Shown one piece after another: positions 1-11,810 of a DNA stretch of 64,000 bases (its first letter is position 1; every line of letters begins with the position of its first letter). The position numbers were made by a program, and so were the translations under genes. The notes under the pieces were generated by a model. That model did not search any database. It had not been told where the DNA came from and saw only the letters and a program-made list of their open reading frames with translations. Source of the stretch: Anthopleura xanthogrammica (lineage: Eukaryota; Cnidaria; Anthozoa; Actiniaria; Actiniidae); contig OZ025207.1 in the NCBI GenBank assembly GCA_964019055.1, positions 13,143,357 to 13,207,356 on the forward strand, written 5' to 3'.

Positions 1-1436
1 TAAGTCAGGGCACGGCTAACTCACAGATCAAACCCTGAAACAACCTCTGGGCTGATCTAAGTCAGGGCATGGCTAACTCACAGATCGAACCCTGAAACAA
101 CCTTTGGGCTGATCTAAGTCAGGGCATGGCTAACTCACAGATCAAACCCTGAAACAACCTCTGGGCTGATCTAAGTCAGGGCATGGCTAACTCACAGATC
201 GAACCCTGAAACAACCTTTGGGCTGATCTAAGTCAGGGCATGGCTAACACACAGATCGAACCCTGAAACAACCTCTGGGCTGATCTAAGTCAGGGCATGG
301 CTAACTCACAGATCGAACCCTGAAACAACCTCTGGGCTGATCTAAGTCAGGGCATGGCTAACTCACAGATCCAACCCTGAAACAACCTCTGGGCTGATCT
401 AAGTCAGGGCACGGCTAACTCACAGATCAAACCCTGAAACAACCTCTGGGCTGATCTAAGTCAGGGTACGGCTAACTCACAGATCCAACCCTGAAACAAC
501 CTCTGGGCTGATCTAAGTCAGGGCATGGCTAACTCACAGATCCAACCCTGAAACAACCTCTGGGCTGATCTAAGTCAGGGCATGGCTAACTCACAGATCC
601 AACCCTGAAACAACCTCTGGGCTTATCTAAGTCAGGGCATGGCTAACTCACAGATCAAACCCTGAAACAACCTCTGGGCTGATCTAAGTCAGGACATGGC
701 TAACTCACAGATCCAACCCTGAAACAACCTCTGGGCTGATCTAAGTCAGGGCATGACTAACTCACAGATCCAACCCTGAAACAACCTCTGGGCTGATCAA
801 AGTCAGGGCATGGCTAACACACAGATCGAACCCTGAAACAACCTCTGGGCTGATCAAAGTCAGGGCATGGCTAACTCACAGATAGAACCCTGAAACAACC
901 TCTGGGCTTATCTAAGTCAGGGCACGGCTAACTCACAGATAGAACCCTGAAACAACCTCTGGGCTGATCTAAGTCAGGGCATGGCTAACTCACAGATAGA
1001 ACCCTGAAACAACCTCTGGGCTGATCTAAGTCAGGGCACGGCTAACTCACAGATCAAACCCTGAAACAACCTCTGGGCTGATCTAAGTCAGGGTACGGCT
1101 AACTCACAGATCCAACCCTGAAACAACCTCTGGGCTGATCTAAGTCAGGGCATGGCTAACTCACAGATTGAACCCTGAAACAACCTCTGGGCTGATCTAA
1201 GTCAGGGCATGGCTAACTCACAGATCCAACCATGAAATAACCTCTGGGCTGATCTAAGTCAGGGCACGGCTAACTCACAGATCGAACCCTGAAACAACCT
1301 CTGGGCTGATCAAAGTCAGGGCATGGCTAACTCACAGATTGAACCCTGAAACAACCTCTGGGCTGATCTATGTCAGGGCATGGCTAACTCACAGATTGAA
1401 CCCTGAAACAACCTCTGGGCTGATCTAAGTCAGGGC
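1..1436. repeat. 57-bp tandem satellite array, about 25 copies
   Basis: A 57-bp unit beginning TAAGTCAGGGCAYGGCTAAC repeats without any net length change: units start at 1, 58, 115 and so on to 1426, giving 25 full copies and a partial one ending near 1436. The array runs off the left edge of the window. Copies differ by few substitutions, mostly at the CAY/GTA site and at the variable base after CAGAT (ATCAA, ATCGA, ATCCA, ATAGA, ATTGA). Although 57 is a multiple of 3, all six frames contain a stop in essentially every unit, so it is not a coding repeat. It abuts a fragment of the tRNA-derived SINE found elsewhere in the window. Confidence 0.98.
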
Positions 1437-1610
1437 GGTTTTGCGCAGGGAGGAAAACTGGAGAATTCAGAAAAAAACCCTCGAATCGGGGGCCGGATAA
1501 AAACCCAAGTAAGGTTTGGGGTTCGCGTGTTCCATACCCCCGCAACAGCCTTTTCTTGAGAAACGTCTGAATTAATTTCCACCTTGTTGGATGAATTAAA
1601 AAGACCAACA
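1437..1610. repeat. SINE-related fragment next to the satellite
   Basis: The segment contains the GGAGGAAAACTGGAGAA core followed by an AAAAAACCCTCGAA stretch. This is the same non-tRNA body seen in the SINE copies at 37295-37437, 42170-42345, 31428-31545 (opposite orientation) and 54355-54440 (opposite orientation). The tRNA-like head is not recognisable here, so this is a truncated copy. Confidence 0.5.
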
Positions 1611-3500
1611 TTTGCCCTTTTATTTTCCTATGAAGGCGTGCCACGCAACCTACACTAAACTACTCGAATGTCCGAGCATGATTGACAGATTTTATCTGTC
1701 ATTGTTATCAAGCCCCGCCCTTCAGTTACAGTTAAATATTCTGCCAGTATTCGCCCTTATTTCAGACATTTATTATCTCATATATACCATGCGTCTCTAA
1801 AAACATGATATTAATGAGCGAATTGCGGCGACAACAATAAAAAACATATTGTCGAAGATTTGTTAAATTTATGTAATAATGTTAAAACGAAGGTCTTTTG
1901 GTAATAAAAGCCAATTCAATTCAATTCTAGGTTAAGCCAATATATTCTTTAAAATGATGTTAAACCAATATTTATATATAACTTTGTAAGAATATAGTTC
2001 TAATATCTTTTCTTGAATTAACTATTGCTTTAAACTTTGTGGTAGTAATATACGTTAATTTCCATGCATTATGCGTTATCACAAAATGTTTTTTCAATAA
2101 CATTTTATTTTAAAATGGTATAACGGGGTTTTTCAACGGGAAACGAAAAAGGTATATTATATCAATGCGAGTTGAGGCTTAATAGGCCATGTGGATCAAA
2201 GCTTACAAAGCACTCTGGGAAAGTGAGTCCTGTAAAAATGGAACAGGAAAAAAAGAAACTACCAGGGAAAAAATAATGTTATTTTCGTAGGTTCAAATGC
2301 TTTTATTTCCATAGAAAATGTCAAAGAAAAAACTGTCAGATGGATTTTTAGAGAAGGCAAAAAAAAGCGTAAGCCTCACTTTCCCGTCACGCTTTGTGCT
2401 AGAATTTCGAGCTCATGCACATATTGGCTATTATGATTGTCATATAAAAGTTTATAAGATACTTTGCTTGAGTTACTTCATGTATCTTCAATAGCATCAC
2501 TGGTGAATAAGGATAGTACTGAATTGGATGACATATGGTTTTAAATGAGAAAACATTACGCTCAAAGTGCGAATCTTTATTTGAAAAATACTGCGTAGAA
2601 AACAAACATGAGGGCGTGAATACCAGACAGTTTTTATCACCACATTTAAAAGAATTCTCTAGACAAGATTGATTTAAGTGCTATTATCGCATAGCTACAG
2701 ATAATAACCATTGCCGGATGTGTACAGCAAGACACCACAAACTGCAGAGCGCAACACATGCGCACCTACAATAAAAATAAGCTTTTAGACTGTCATGGGG
2801 TTAAATGTGTCGCGAAAATTCCGAGAGAAAATTCTAGAATCAAACTTAAGTGGTTCCACAGTTAATGATGCATTTGTGCAGTTAAGAGCGAGCTTCGTCT
2901 GCTGTATAGAGTTGTAATTACTCATTAACAGTCTTTAAGTGCTTGAGTATGCAGGAAGTCTAAACGCAATCAAATCGAATCATGATGGTACATATTGAAT
3001 GTCATATCTGGCTTGGGTGTGTTCTGTTGGGGAGGGATGGGGTGAGGCTGGTTCCAATAACGCACAATCCATTTATCTATAAAGTGAATTATCCAAGAAG
3101 TGATCGATAAGTCGATGGTTTTGAAATAATGTGAAATCTATGGCCGAGTTCACGAGGGTGTTTGATAGCTTGAGCGGTTTTCCTTTGTGATTGTGATTGT
3201 GAAACCGCAAATTCGTAGCCGTGTGATAATGTAACTATGCGATTTGATTAGATGATTTACTTGAAGTCAAATAAGAAGCCATTTTAGTGTTAAGACTGGC
3301 ATATTTGGTTGGTGCGGCAAGCCAGTCATCGTATATTATCGAATTGAATTAAAGGGAATAAAAAAGAAGCCGATAGAAGTATTAAATCTGTCACACACAA
3401 AAGAAACAAACAAACAAACAAACAAAGAAAAGAAAGACATTTTCTGTATTATTTTTCTTTTGGTGCGCTTCTCTGAGATATCCGATATATGACATAAATA
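1611..3500. other. Intergenic, no supported gene
   Basis: AT-rich unique-looking DNA. The short open frames here have no recognisable domain, no splice-compatible neighbours and no codon signal I can defend. I see no RNA gene. Confidence 0.5.
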
Positions 3501-3504
3501 CAGT

Positions 3505-3990
3505 CGTCTTTAAGAAATGGTCGGTATAGAAAATACCGTATCACACAAAGAAAATGTCCAGTACATGAGATAAGACCGTCTCAAGATAAGACCGTCGCTA
3601 GTATTTTGTAAAAGCATTGAGATTTTTAAATGCGTTTTAAGAAATAAAGTATTATTATTAGTATCAAGAGATGGTCGGTATACAAGGTCTACACCAAATG
3701 ATCGGTATATAACATATGATCATCTATGAAGAGTCTATGAAGAGTCTATGAAGAGTACGGTCGTCTACAAGAGATGGTCGGAATATGAGATGCGAGTTGT
3801 GTACGACAAGATAGTCACGGGGTATACGAATTACGTTCGTATATAACATGGTTGTTTAGGAGAGAGACTCCTTGATGAAGTAGAGGTCGTCTGTTAGAAG
3901 ATATAAAGAATCCCTGACGAGATACATATTACGTGATGCATAAGATTTGGTCACTGCGATACAAGGGTAAATGGTCGCTTAACAGAGGTT
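3505..3990. repeat. Degenerate GATGGTCGGTATA repeats and a retroelement-like tail
   Basis: Variants of GAGATGGTCGGTATAYRA and GACCGTC recur many times at irregular spacing (about 3515, 3582, 3668, 3700, 3770, 3950), with a perfect triplicate GAAGAGTCTAT around 3727-3760. Near 3608-3660 lies a tail of the form GTAAAAGCATTGAGA ... AAATAAAG(TATTATTATTA). The same tail design recurs at 28437-28514 and 37500-37617 and looks like the 3' end of a non-LTR element or SINE. Confidence 0.6.
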
Positions 3991-3999
3991 GCCGACCGG

Positions 4000-5388
4000 A
4001 GAAAAAAGGGTCCCTCAATCACTGGAAAATCAAACTAATCCATCATCAATATTACTAGAGATCCATGCAAAGTAATAATAGAAAACAAAACACATGCTTC
4101 ATAACAATACTATAGTTCTAGCTGTACCAATATATACCAAGTCTTTTATGAAGCGCTTCTTTCTTATCGATTCAGATTTATACCCCATGTCTTTCTTTTG
4201 TTGTTTGTTTGTTTCAGGAAGCTTTTAGACACCAAGATTATCTATATGGACCATTTGATATGGTTCAAGCGCCTTGGGGGTGTTCGCACCGTGAACAAAC
4301 GATTAAGACTTTCATTTCGGTTCGATTCAAAGCTCAAAATAAGGAAATAAAGTTCTTTTGACAGACGCACTTTAATGATAGAATTCGCAATGAAAGGATA
4401 AATAATGATCACTGATTTCCTCGCCGATTTTATTAAAAATAGTAAATGAATAAATCTTTCTATCTTTATCTTTTCACAAATGACTCTATAAAGGGGAATT
4501 TCTTGAACTTCGCTTTTTTAATTTTTTTCTCTCATCGTATTATTCAAAAATGGTGTAAAATAGATTGCCCTTTCTTTAGAATTTGCTGGGTTTTTTTATC
4601 AGCGCATTATAGACATTAAATTGTGAAAATGAATTGGAGTTATCCTTATTCAGTAATCTATCCTACGATTAGGATTTTTGTTCTAGGCTAGTCGATCCTA
4701 TGCTTTCACTTAACACTATCCTATCCATATGGCTTTACATCAAGACCTTGGGATCAATACTTCAAAATCATTACCAGAAAAATATCGGAATTACGTACTA
4801 GACAAGGAGGGCAATAATAGAAAACATAAGATCAGATATATTTGAGGATTATCGATGTGGTGGATCTAATTGGACGGAAGCTTTCGTCTCCAAGTACCAT
4901 TTAGCTGATGGTAATAGCCATCCAAATGTGATAAGAACGCGCCGCTGTTAGTCGCTATATGGGGCACAGTATTTATGCATGCCTTAAAGATCGTCATAAG
5001 GCAGATGCGTCTATCTTTATTCAAGTTCTAAGCCTCTTAATGTGTCATGTTAGTGTCTAGCTGATGGATAGCTCACTTTAGTGTATGTTACCGAACTACC
5101 AGGGGTATAGTTTAGACGCGATACCACTGAGCTTGCTCTCCCAGAAATGATAAATGTAATTACAGGTTTTGAGGAAGGAAATCTCAGTTGGAAGTAGACA
5201 AGTCGACGTACAAGAATAGATAGACTTGAAGGCTTTCCTTTGGCGCTCTCATACTGAGAAAATTCGAGGTATTTCAACCAATCACAGGCCGACTAAATTC
5301 GAATACCCGAGTGATTCTTCGAGAAACGGACAAGAAAGCCGCACTTTGACTTGCGAAGTTGCGCGCGAGCGACGAAGAAAAAGAGAAG
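4000..5388. other. Intergenic and GPCR upstream region
   Basis: No supported gene. It must contain the promoter and 5' UTR of the GPCR that starts at 5389, but I cannot place a TATA box or transcription start with confidence. Confidence 0.4.
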
Positions 5389-7813
5389 ATGTCTTCACCA
5401 ATGAATTCCAGTAACGAAACCTTTCTACCTGATTCCATGGATTTCACCTTTCGTGTGATGCGCCTTACTCTTTACCCTCTAGTTCTGGCGCTGGGAATCG
5501 TCGGGAATCTGCTTGTAGCCTTTGCGATTTTACGAAATCGTCGCCGAGATTTTCGACCATCAGTTCGTTATTTCATCCTGAATCTCGCTATCTCAGACTT
5601 GATTGTTTTAGTGATGTTCATCCCGTTTGATTTAGCGTATCTCGAGCATAAAGTCTGGATATTTGGTCTGGTGATGTGTAAGTTCGTGAACACTTTGAAC
5701 TACGCGTTTGTTACGGTGTCTGGGACTACATTAGCTGCGATTAGTATCGAGAGACATCGTTCTATTGTCTACCCTGTGAAAAAACCTTTGGGAGCGAGGT
5801 TAGTAGGATTGAGTTGATCTCGCTTTGTCTAATAATGTAGTATCGTATTCGTGTGGGAATATTGTAACAGAACAGAATGGAAAGTGGTTTTGAATGGAAG
5901 AATGAGGAGGAATGGAAAATGAATGGATTGAAAATGAACGAATGAATGAATGGATAGAAAGAAAGAAAGAATGAATCAATGGATGGATCAGGATGGATAG
6001 ATGAATGAATGAATGGATGGATAGATGGATGGATAAATGAATGAATGAATGAATGGGTGGGTGGGTGGGTGGTTGGATTGATGGATTGATGGAAGAATGG
6101 ATGGATGGATGAATGGATAGATTGATGGATGGAAGAATGGATGGTTGGATGGATGGATGAATGAATGAATGAATGAAAAGCATATTTTACTCTGACATGA
6201 TTACCCTTTACATAGAGAAGTTAAATATTGACCATACGTTCTTTGCTTGATCGCTAAAGGCGAGCATCTCTCCAGCTCAATATCTTAACTTTAATTAAAA
6301 AAAATTGAATTGGAATTATTATTGTCAGATATTGATTTAGTCGGTACAAATATTATTGTTTTCTGGCGGTTTTTCTCCCCTTGATTCTGTCACTGAGGGT
6401 GACGTGAAGTAGATTGATATGATCCTTGTAGATAACATGAACAAGGTTTAATCTGATTGTTTGTGTTATGCTCTTATTCCTTATCTTAATTAGTTTTAAT
6501 GTCATCGTTTATTTATTGTTAATTCGATTATTTTGCATTTTTAATTCCTCGACGTTGTTTTCATTTTATTATTTTATATTTCTCGTTAATTAATCAGTTG
6601 ATAAAACTTGAAAAAAAAATTAAATGGAAGTATGGGGAAAAAAATTGAGTTGGATGAGTTAATAGATTAATACATTTAGGGATGAATGAATCATTCAGGG
6701 AATGCATAAATGAATGGATGGATGGATGGATGGATGGATGGATGGATGGATGGATGGATGGATGGATGGATGGATGGATGGATGGATGGATGGATGGATG
6801 GATGGATGGATGGATGGATGGATGGATGGATGGATGGATGGATGGATGGATGGATGGATGGATGGATGGATGGATGGATGGATGGATGGATGGATGGATG
6901 GATGGATGGATGGATGGATGGATGGATGGATGGATGGATGGATGGATGGATGGATGGATGGATGGATGGATGGATGGATGGATGGATGACTGACGAAGTG
7001 ACCAAAGGACGGTGAACTGACCGACTGACTGACCGACATACCGACTGACTGACCGACATGCCGACTGACTGACCGACATACCGACTGATTGACCGACATA
7101 CCGACTGACTGACCGTCGTCCATTTTCTCACCTCTAAACGATTTCCAAGCAGATTCACCAAGACTATCATCGTCATTATTTGGATCTATGCCGTGCTGTC
7201 ACTAGTACCATTCATTGACTCTCTCTACGTAACTTCCACTGGCCAATGCTTGAACGATCCCAACTGGTGGCCAAATGCATTAGCCTTCCAAGTGACATTC
7301 ACCCTAAGCTGTCTTGTCCCAGGATGCGTACTGCCACTCAGCTGTATCACTGTCTGTTACGTTGCCATAGCAATCAGCTTGAATCGACAAAACAAACGGC
7401 GTAAGCACCGTAACAGTATGTGTGTCCAAACAACCCTAAGCCATCGCACAAGACAAAACAGGAAGACCATCAAAGTGTTAAGTGCTCTCGTCGCTGTTTA
7501 CAGTGTGTGCATTATTCCTCATTATATAATTATTACCATGACTATATTCGATCGAAATAACACAGAAGCATTGCCGTATATCTACCAGTCACATGAATTC
7601 ACCCGGTTACTGATGACTGCAAATAGTTGCCTTAACCCTCTGATGTACAGTGTTGTCAGCAAGGAGTTCAGAGACAAGTTGAAGTATATTCTATGCAAAG
7701 GAAGAGCGATCGCAGGGGTCCATGCTGGATTGAATGTCGATGTTCCTTCTCCTGGAGTAAGACTGGAGGCTATGACTCCTCTACCACTTGTTGCACGAGT
7801 CAATCGATCCTAA
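5389..7813 (+). CDS. Class A (rhodopsin-like) G-protein-coupled receptor, two exons
   Basis: Coding exons 5389-5798 and 7153-7813; the donor is GTTAGT after GGAGCGAG, the acceptor is TTCCAAGCAG, and the split codon AG|A restores the frame to a 356-aa protein. The start at 5389 is preferred over an in-frame ATG at 5359 because it puts a short N-glycosylatable N-terminus (NSS, NET) before TM1. Visible hallmarks: TM1 with GN (GIVGNLL), TM2 LAISD, the TM3 cysteine and an ERH motif in place of DRY, TM4 with Trp, an extracellular-loop-2 Cys (GQCLND), a basic third intracellular loop (NKRRKHR), TM6 with IIPHY, and TM7 NSCLNPLMY (NPxxY variant) followed by helix 8 with a palmitoylatable Cys. It resembles neuropeptide/biogenic-amine-type receptors. 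The ligand cannot be read from sequence. TM6 lacks the usual CWxP. The only intron sits just after the TM3/ICL2 ERH region and is filled with simple repeats. Confidence 0.9.
5936..6177. repeat. Degenerate GAAT/GGAT tetranucleotide repeats in GPCR intron
   Basis: A mixture of GAAT, GGAT, GATA and GGGT tetranucleotides within the GPCR intron (5799-7152). The open frames here (for example SIHPSIH proteins) are artefacts of a period-4 repeat. Confidence 0.9.
6713..6988. repeat. (ATGG)n microsatellite, about 69 pure copies
   Basis: An uninterrupted ATGG array of about 276 bp inside the GPCR intron. The purity suggests recent expansion and high length polymorphism. Confidence 0.98.
7027..7114. repeat. 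20-bp minisatellite in GPCR intron
   Basis: Unit ACCGACATACCGACTGACTG repeats about 4.4 times with single-base variants (CATG for CATA, ATTG for ACTG), ending about 40 bp before the GPCR exon 2 acceptor. Confidence 0.9.
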
Positions 7814-9163
7814 CCTCAGGTATATAACATAATCACGTCATCACATCCGCCATCTTGGATGACAACATTTTTTAAGGAAATGAATCGAAGAAAAAAACGG
7901 CAAACAGCTTCTATCACAAATAATATATACAAACAAATGTTTACCCAACGAAAATGTCAAGAATTTATACGCTGATTTTTGTCTTTCACATTTCAATATT
8001 GCGGATTATGATAATGTGGCTATACCCATTATTTTTCAAAAAATATACGTTTCTGCTTCGCGATGAATTTCTATATATCTTTTTTTTGTGCACGATTATT
8101 TTTGTAATCAAAACAAAGTGTACTAATTCTTGCAATACGTTATTATTATTATTATTTCAATCTGATCGATTAATACATGTCGTTTGAGTCATTTTAACAA
8201 CCTTTCATTCAACGCTTTGCCACTCAAAAGAAAAGTTGCTAAAATGATAAAAAAAAAAATATATATATATATATAAAAAATATTTATTTATTATTTATTT
8301 ATCATTTTATAAACCTTTCTTTCGAGTGGCAAAGTACCAGAATGCTACAAATTCAATAGCTTAGTTTCTCGATTACTCTACGTTTTTATCTTTCACAGAC
8401 AGGTAGAAAAAATGAAAAATATGATGAAGAAAAATTTCTTTTGATTGATATGTGGCGCAATAATTTTTTTCGTGAGGATAGCCGAGTGACGCAAATCAGC
8501 ATGACGTGATAGTAGATGGAATTACGTGAATGGATTATATCGTATATCTAAAATACTGTCCTGTATTATGTTGATGACGGTGATGATGATGGTCATAATG
8601 CTAGCAATAACTATGCCTGGACGATGAAAAATATATAACAATAGTAACCACAAAGACGAGTAGTTTTTCTTATAAAATTGTCTGCATCAAAAGCAGCTGA
8701 AAAGAAAGCAAACCCATCACTTGCGCACGAGTTGTAATCCACCATTGTTAAAGTAGAATTAGCAGTGGGTTTTAGCACTCTTTTATCTTTCCTGCGGGTC
8801 AAGTATTTAAGAGGAATATTCGATTCTGACGGATGCCTTGCTAAAAGGTCCGAATTATCTTTAAGGATCTTATGAAAGATGTCTTGAAGTCATAAGCTAA
8901 GGTATGAGTGTTCTTACAACAAGTTTAGAGTGCTTCTCGTGTTTCTGAACTGCGTATAAAAACAGCCAGATAAGTACCAACAACTTCAAATTTGCGTCAT
9001 CTCGTCGGGGGATTAAGGGTTTTTCTTTTGAAGACATGTTTGTAATGTAAAATGAATCAGATAACTGAATTAGAATGATCTCGTAAACGCGTTGATCATA
9101 TATGCATTTCATATATATTCACATATACACTAGATTGCAGAAACGTTGTAGTATACATACTAG
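7814..9163. other. Intergenic, 3' of the GPCR
   Basis: No supported gene. Near 8200-8340 a short inverted repeat pairs CTTTGCCACTC with GAGTGGCAAAG around an AT-rich (TA)n/(TTTA)n centre, a likely small foldback element. Confidence 0.5.
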
Positions 9164-9318
9164 TTATACAATGGTTTCGAGTGGCATACCGTGGAATATC
9201 CCACGAGTCACTTGTAGTTTCTAGTATACACACGAGCCTTTAGGCAAGTGTGTATACAAAGAAAATACAAGTGACGAGTGGGATATTCCATGGTATGCCA
9301 TGAAAAACCATTGTATAA
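9164..9318. mobile_element. Foldback (MITE-like) element
   Basis: Long inverted repeat: TTATACAATGGTTT at the left pairs with AAACCATTGTATAA at the right. Internal arms also pair (GGCATACCGTGGAATATCCC with GGGATATTCCATGGTATGCC). No coding potential. Confidence 0.85.
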
Positions 9319-9323
9319 CCATT

Positions 9324-9459
9324 TTATCCCACACCATAGAAAATACAAATGCGTAGGTTCAACGCGCAGTGCATGATGGGAAGGAAGAGTGAAATACCGA
9401 CGAATATGCAACGGCTTTCCTGCTTTCTGATTGGCTGTATTTTCTATGGTGTGGGATAA
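9324..9459. mobile_element. Foldback (MITE-like) element
   Basis: A perfect 20+ bp inverted repeat (TTATCCCACACCATAGAAAA and its complement) encloses about 90 bp. It lies immediately beside another foldback element (9164-9318), suggesting nested or serial insertion. Confidence 0.85.
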
Positions 9460-10264
9460 ATTAATTTATACATATATAGAAATATCTTATGAGATGCAAA
9501 AATGGAAATAGTCCTAAAATATGATCGTGTATATATTGAAAGTTAACAAAAACATTTCTATGCCTTGCTTTGATGCAAGACACGTCAAACACATAAGATT
9601 TTGAAGTATATATTAATAAATTATATCTATTTATATATTTTCATTTTTTAGGCATAATAATTCTCTAATACTTATTTAATGATATCTAACTGCGCTGAAA
9701 TTATAATTTTCATGTTCTTTATGGATAAAACGTCTTGAAAAATATTATTTTGTAAAATATGCATCAATTGGTACCGAGTGAATCACTCTTAGTCATGTAT
9801 TGACAAGTGCAGGTTTACCCGACACTAGAGAAAAACGTTTGCGCATGCGTGCCTTTCAGCACGCTTTCCAAGAATTTACAAGAGTTTTAGTGAGAAAATA
9901 AATGCTTGTTTTCTCCAAGTATACAAAAAATGTCGTGGATATACTTTTGTGAGACCAAGATACTGTATTAATAAAGGCAATATGAAAAAAATAGCCTTAA
10001 GTTTCAAGAACTGACTTTAAGTTTTGGCATTTTGTAAAGACTATTCTTCAGGCAAGTGTGAAAGTCAAATTTGCACATTTCTACAATAACACGAAGACGC
10101 TTTTGACTAATTTGCATGCGGACTTAGAGCATGCGCAGACGTTTTTCACGCGTGTCGGTTTACCCGGAATAGGAAATAAAACTGCTGACATAGGATTATT
10201 CGAAAGGAACCTGGACCGCGGAGCACCCTACGTGCCGTGCCGTTTTACGGTTATATACCAAAAC

Positions 10265-10516
10265 TAAGGGCGCGGAAATACGAGCAACGAAATCTTGCAA
10301 CTTGTAGCGCAATTCTCGTCATTGTTACCACCCCGCACAGCAACAACATTTTGTTGTGCAGCTTTGCTGCAGAAGTAGAAGCTCTTTCTACTCTCTACAA
10401 CAATGCAAATTTGTTGCGTGCGGGGTGGTAGTACGAGCAATATTCAACTTGCAGCATAACAATGTTACGCGACAAGTTGCACGATTTTATCAGTTGCTTG
10501 TATTTCCGCGCCTTAA
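10265..10516. mobile_element. GTTGC-rich foldback element, family copy 1
   Basis: Ends read TAAGGGCGCGGAAATACGAG and the complement TATTTCCGCGCCTTA. The interior is rich in GTTGC/GCAAC, with a central AGTAGAAGCTCTTTCTACT hairpin. A related copy sits at 63580-63840, with more distant relatives at 33752-33905, 61180-61426 and 13625-13720. Confidence 0.85.
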
Positions 10517-10929
10517 TCTAAAGTAGTGTACAGTCATGTCAAAAAAATGTATAATATCCCACTTACAAGCAAACATAGCTTCAATCCTTAGAGTCAAGGT
10601 CAAAACAATGGTCCAAAATAGGTACCAGAGTTTGATTTAGGTGATGGGTACCGGTAAATACCCTCTCCCCCCCAGAGACCTGTTGAAATGCTCGATACTA
10701 AGCATCCGTATTGACTATTTTTATACACAATTACGTGATGTAGCACACATGTATACAGGCAGTGTATTCGTTTTCTGAAATTTAACTTCTGGAGATATTT
10801 GAGTATAAAATCCAGGATTTCACATCGACGATTTTGGGACGGGTAGCCCCACCCCTCCCCTCTAAGTCGGGTCCACAAGATGACATTTTTTTTGGCTTTA
10901 TCCAACCCTCAACCTGCTAGTGTATCCTT

Positions 10930-11022
10930 AGTACAGTCCCGGACTCACTTCCTAGACTCTCTTTCTTCCGCGACTTATCAGTTTGTAGGAGAAGACAGAA
11001 AGTGAGTCCGGAACTCAGTGGA
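10930..11022. mobile_element. Small foldback flanked by 12-bp direct repeats
   Basis: CTAGTGTATCCT occurs at 10918-10929 and again at 11023-11034. Between them CCCGGACTCACTTCC pairs with GAAAGTGAGTCCGG. The direct repeats could be a target-site duplication, but 12 bp is long for most DNA transposons. Confidence 0.6.
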
Positions 11023-11169
11023 CTAGTGTATCCTCTGAGAACTAAATACGAAAGAGTTCTACAAGAAAAAGAAACTTTTTTGTAGAATCATGGTGCAAAA
11101 ATAGCTGTGTTAAGTTTAGTTGACTAGTCACGTATTTTTGGAACGGAATTATTTGTAGAAGATTCTTAT

Positions 11170-11520
11170 TAAAAACCACAGGAAGCCCAAGCAATGTTTT
11201 TTTACCTTATTACAAAGGAATGTATGTGGAATTATGTATTGTAAGAATAACTGAAATATTTTTTGTAGTTTGCTTACCAATTTGTTGACTGTGTGTTCTT
11301 GCTGTTATTCTTTGTCTCTGCGCGATTTGGAGCCAATCCGACGAGTTTTCAGTTATATTAGCAGGCCCGTAAAAAGCCTAAAACTCGTCGGATTGGCTCC
11401 AAATCGCACACAGAGACAAAGAACAGCAGCAACAACACACAGGCAAAAAATGGTAAGGAAACTACAAAAATTATTTCAGTTATTCTTGAAAAACATTACT
11501 TGGACTTCCTGTGCTAAAAA
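11170..11520. mobile_element. About 350-bp palindromic foldback element upstream of SOCS
   Basis: Outer arms TTAAAAACCACAGGAAG / CTTCCTGTGCTAAAAACC, with an inner stem of roughly 90 bp (about 11268-11446) that includes AACTCGTCGGATTGGCTCCA pairing with its complement. It lies about 290 bp upstream of the SOCS start codon and could sit in its promoter or 5' UTR. No conserved ORF. Confidence 0.85.
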
Positions 11521-11810
11521 CCAATCCCTTTCAGTTTTAGAGTGTACGTAATGAAGAATGCGCAATGGAAAGTTGTCCAACAAAACCGAAAATGACGAAA
11601 GAGCAACGTCAACAACTTTCTAAAGTCGTGCCTTACGAACAAAAAACTCATACCAAAGGGGAAAAGAGGTGGAAATAACGGAGCTGTAAGCGTCAACTAA
11701 TTTACCAGGCCAAGGAGATTTTACTTGAACTGTAAGCAAAGACATTCATTCTGCTGTAACTGAGAAAGCGCATTCTCCTTTACAACTGGAATTTAGCTGG
11801 TGTAGAGTTA

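Noticed and set aside
1..1436. Direct repeats with regular spacing, reminiscent of a CRISPR array
   Set aside because: There are no unique spacers. Each 57-bp unit is the same sequence end to end, and the DNA is eukaryotic. It is a satellite.
6594..7176. Long open frames encoding SIHP or MDGW repeats over the GPCR intron (and again at 31719-32094)
   Set aside because: They are translations of a pure tetranucleotide microsatellite, open in several frames on both strands, inside introns. Not genes.
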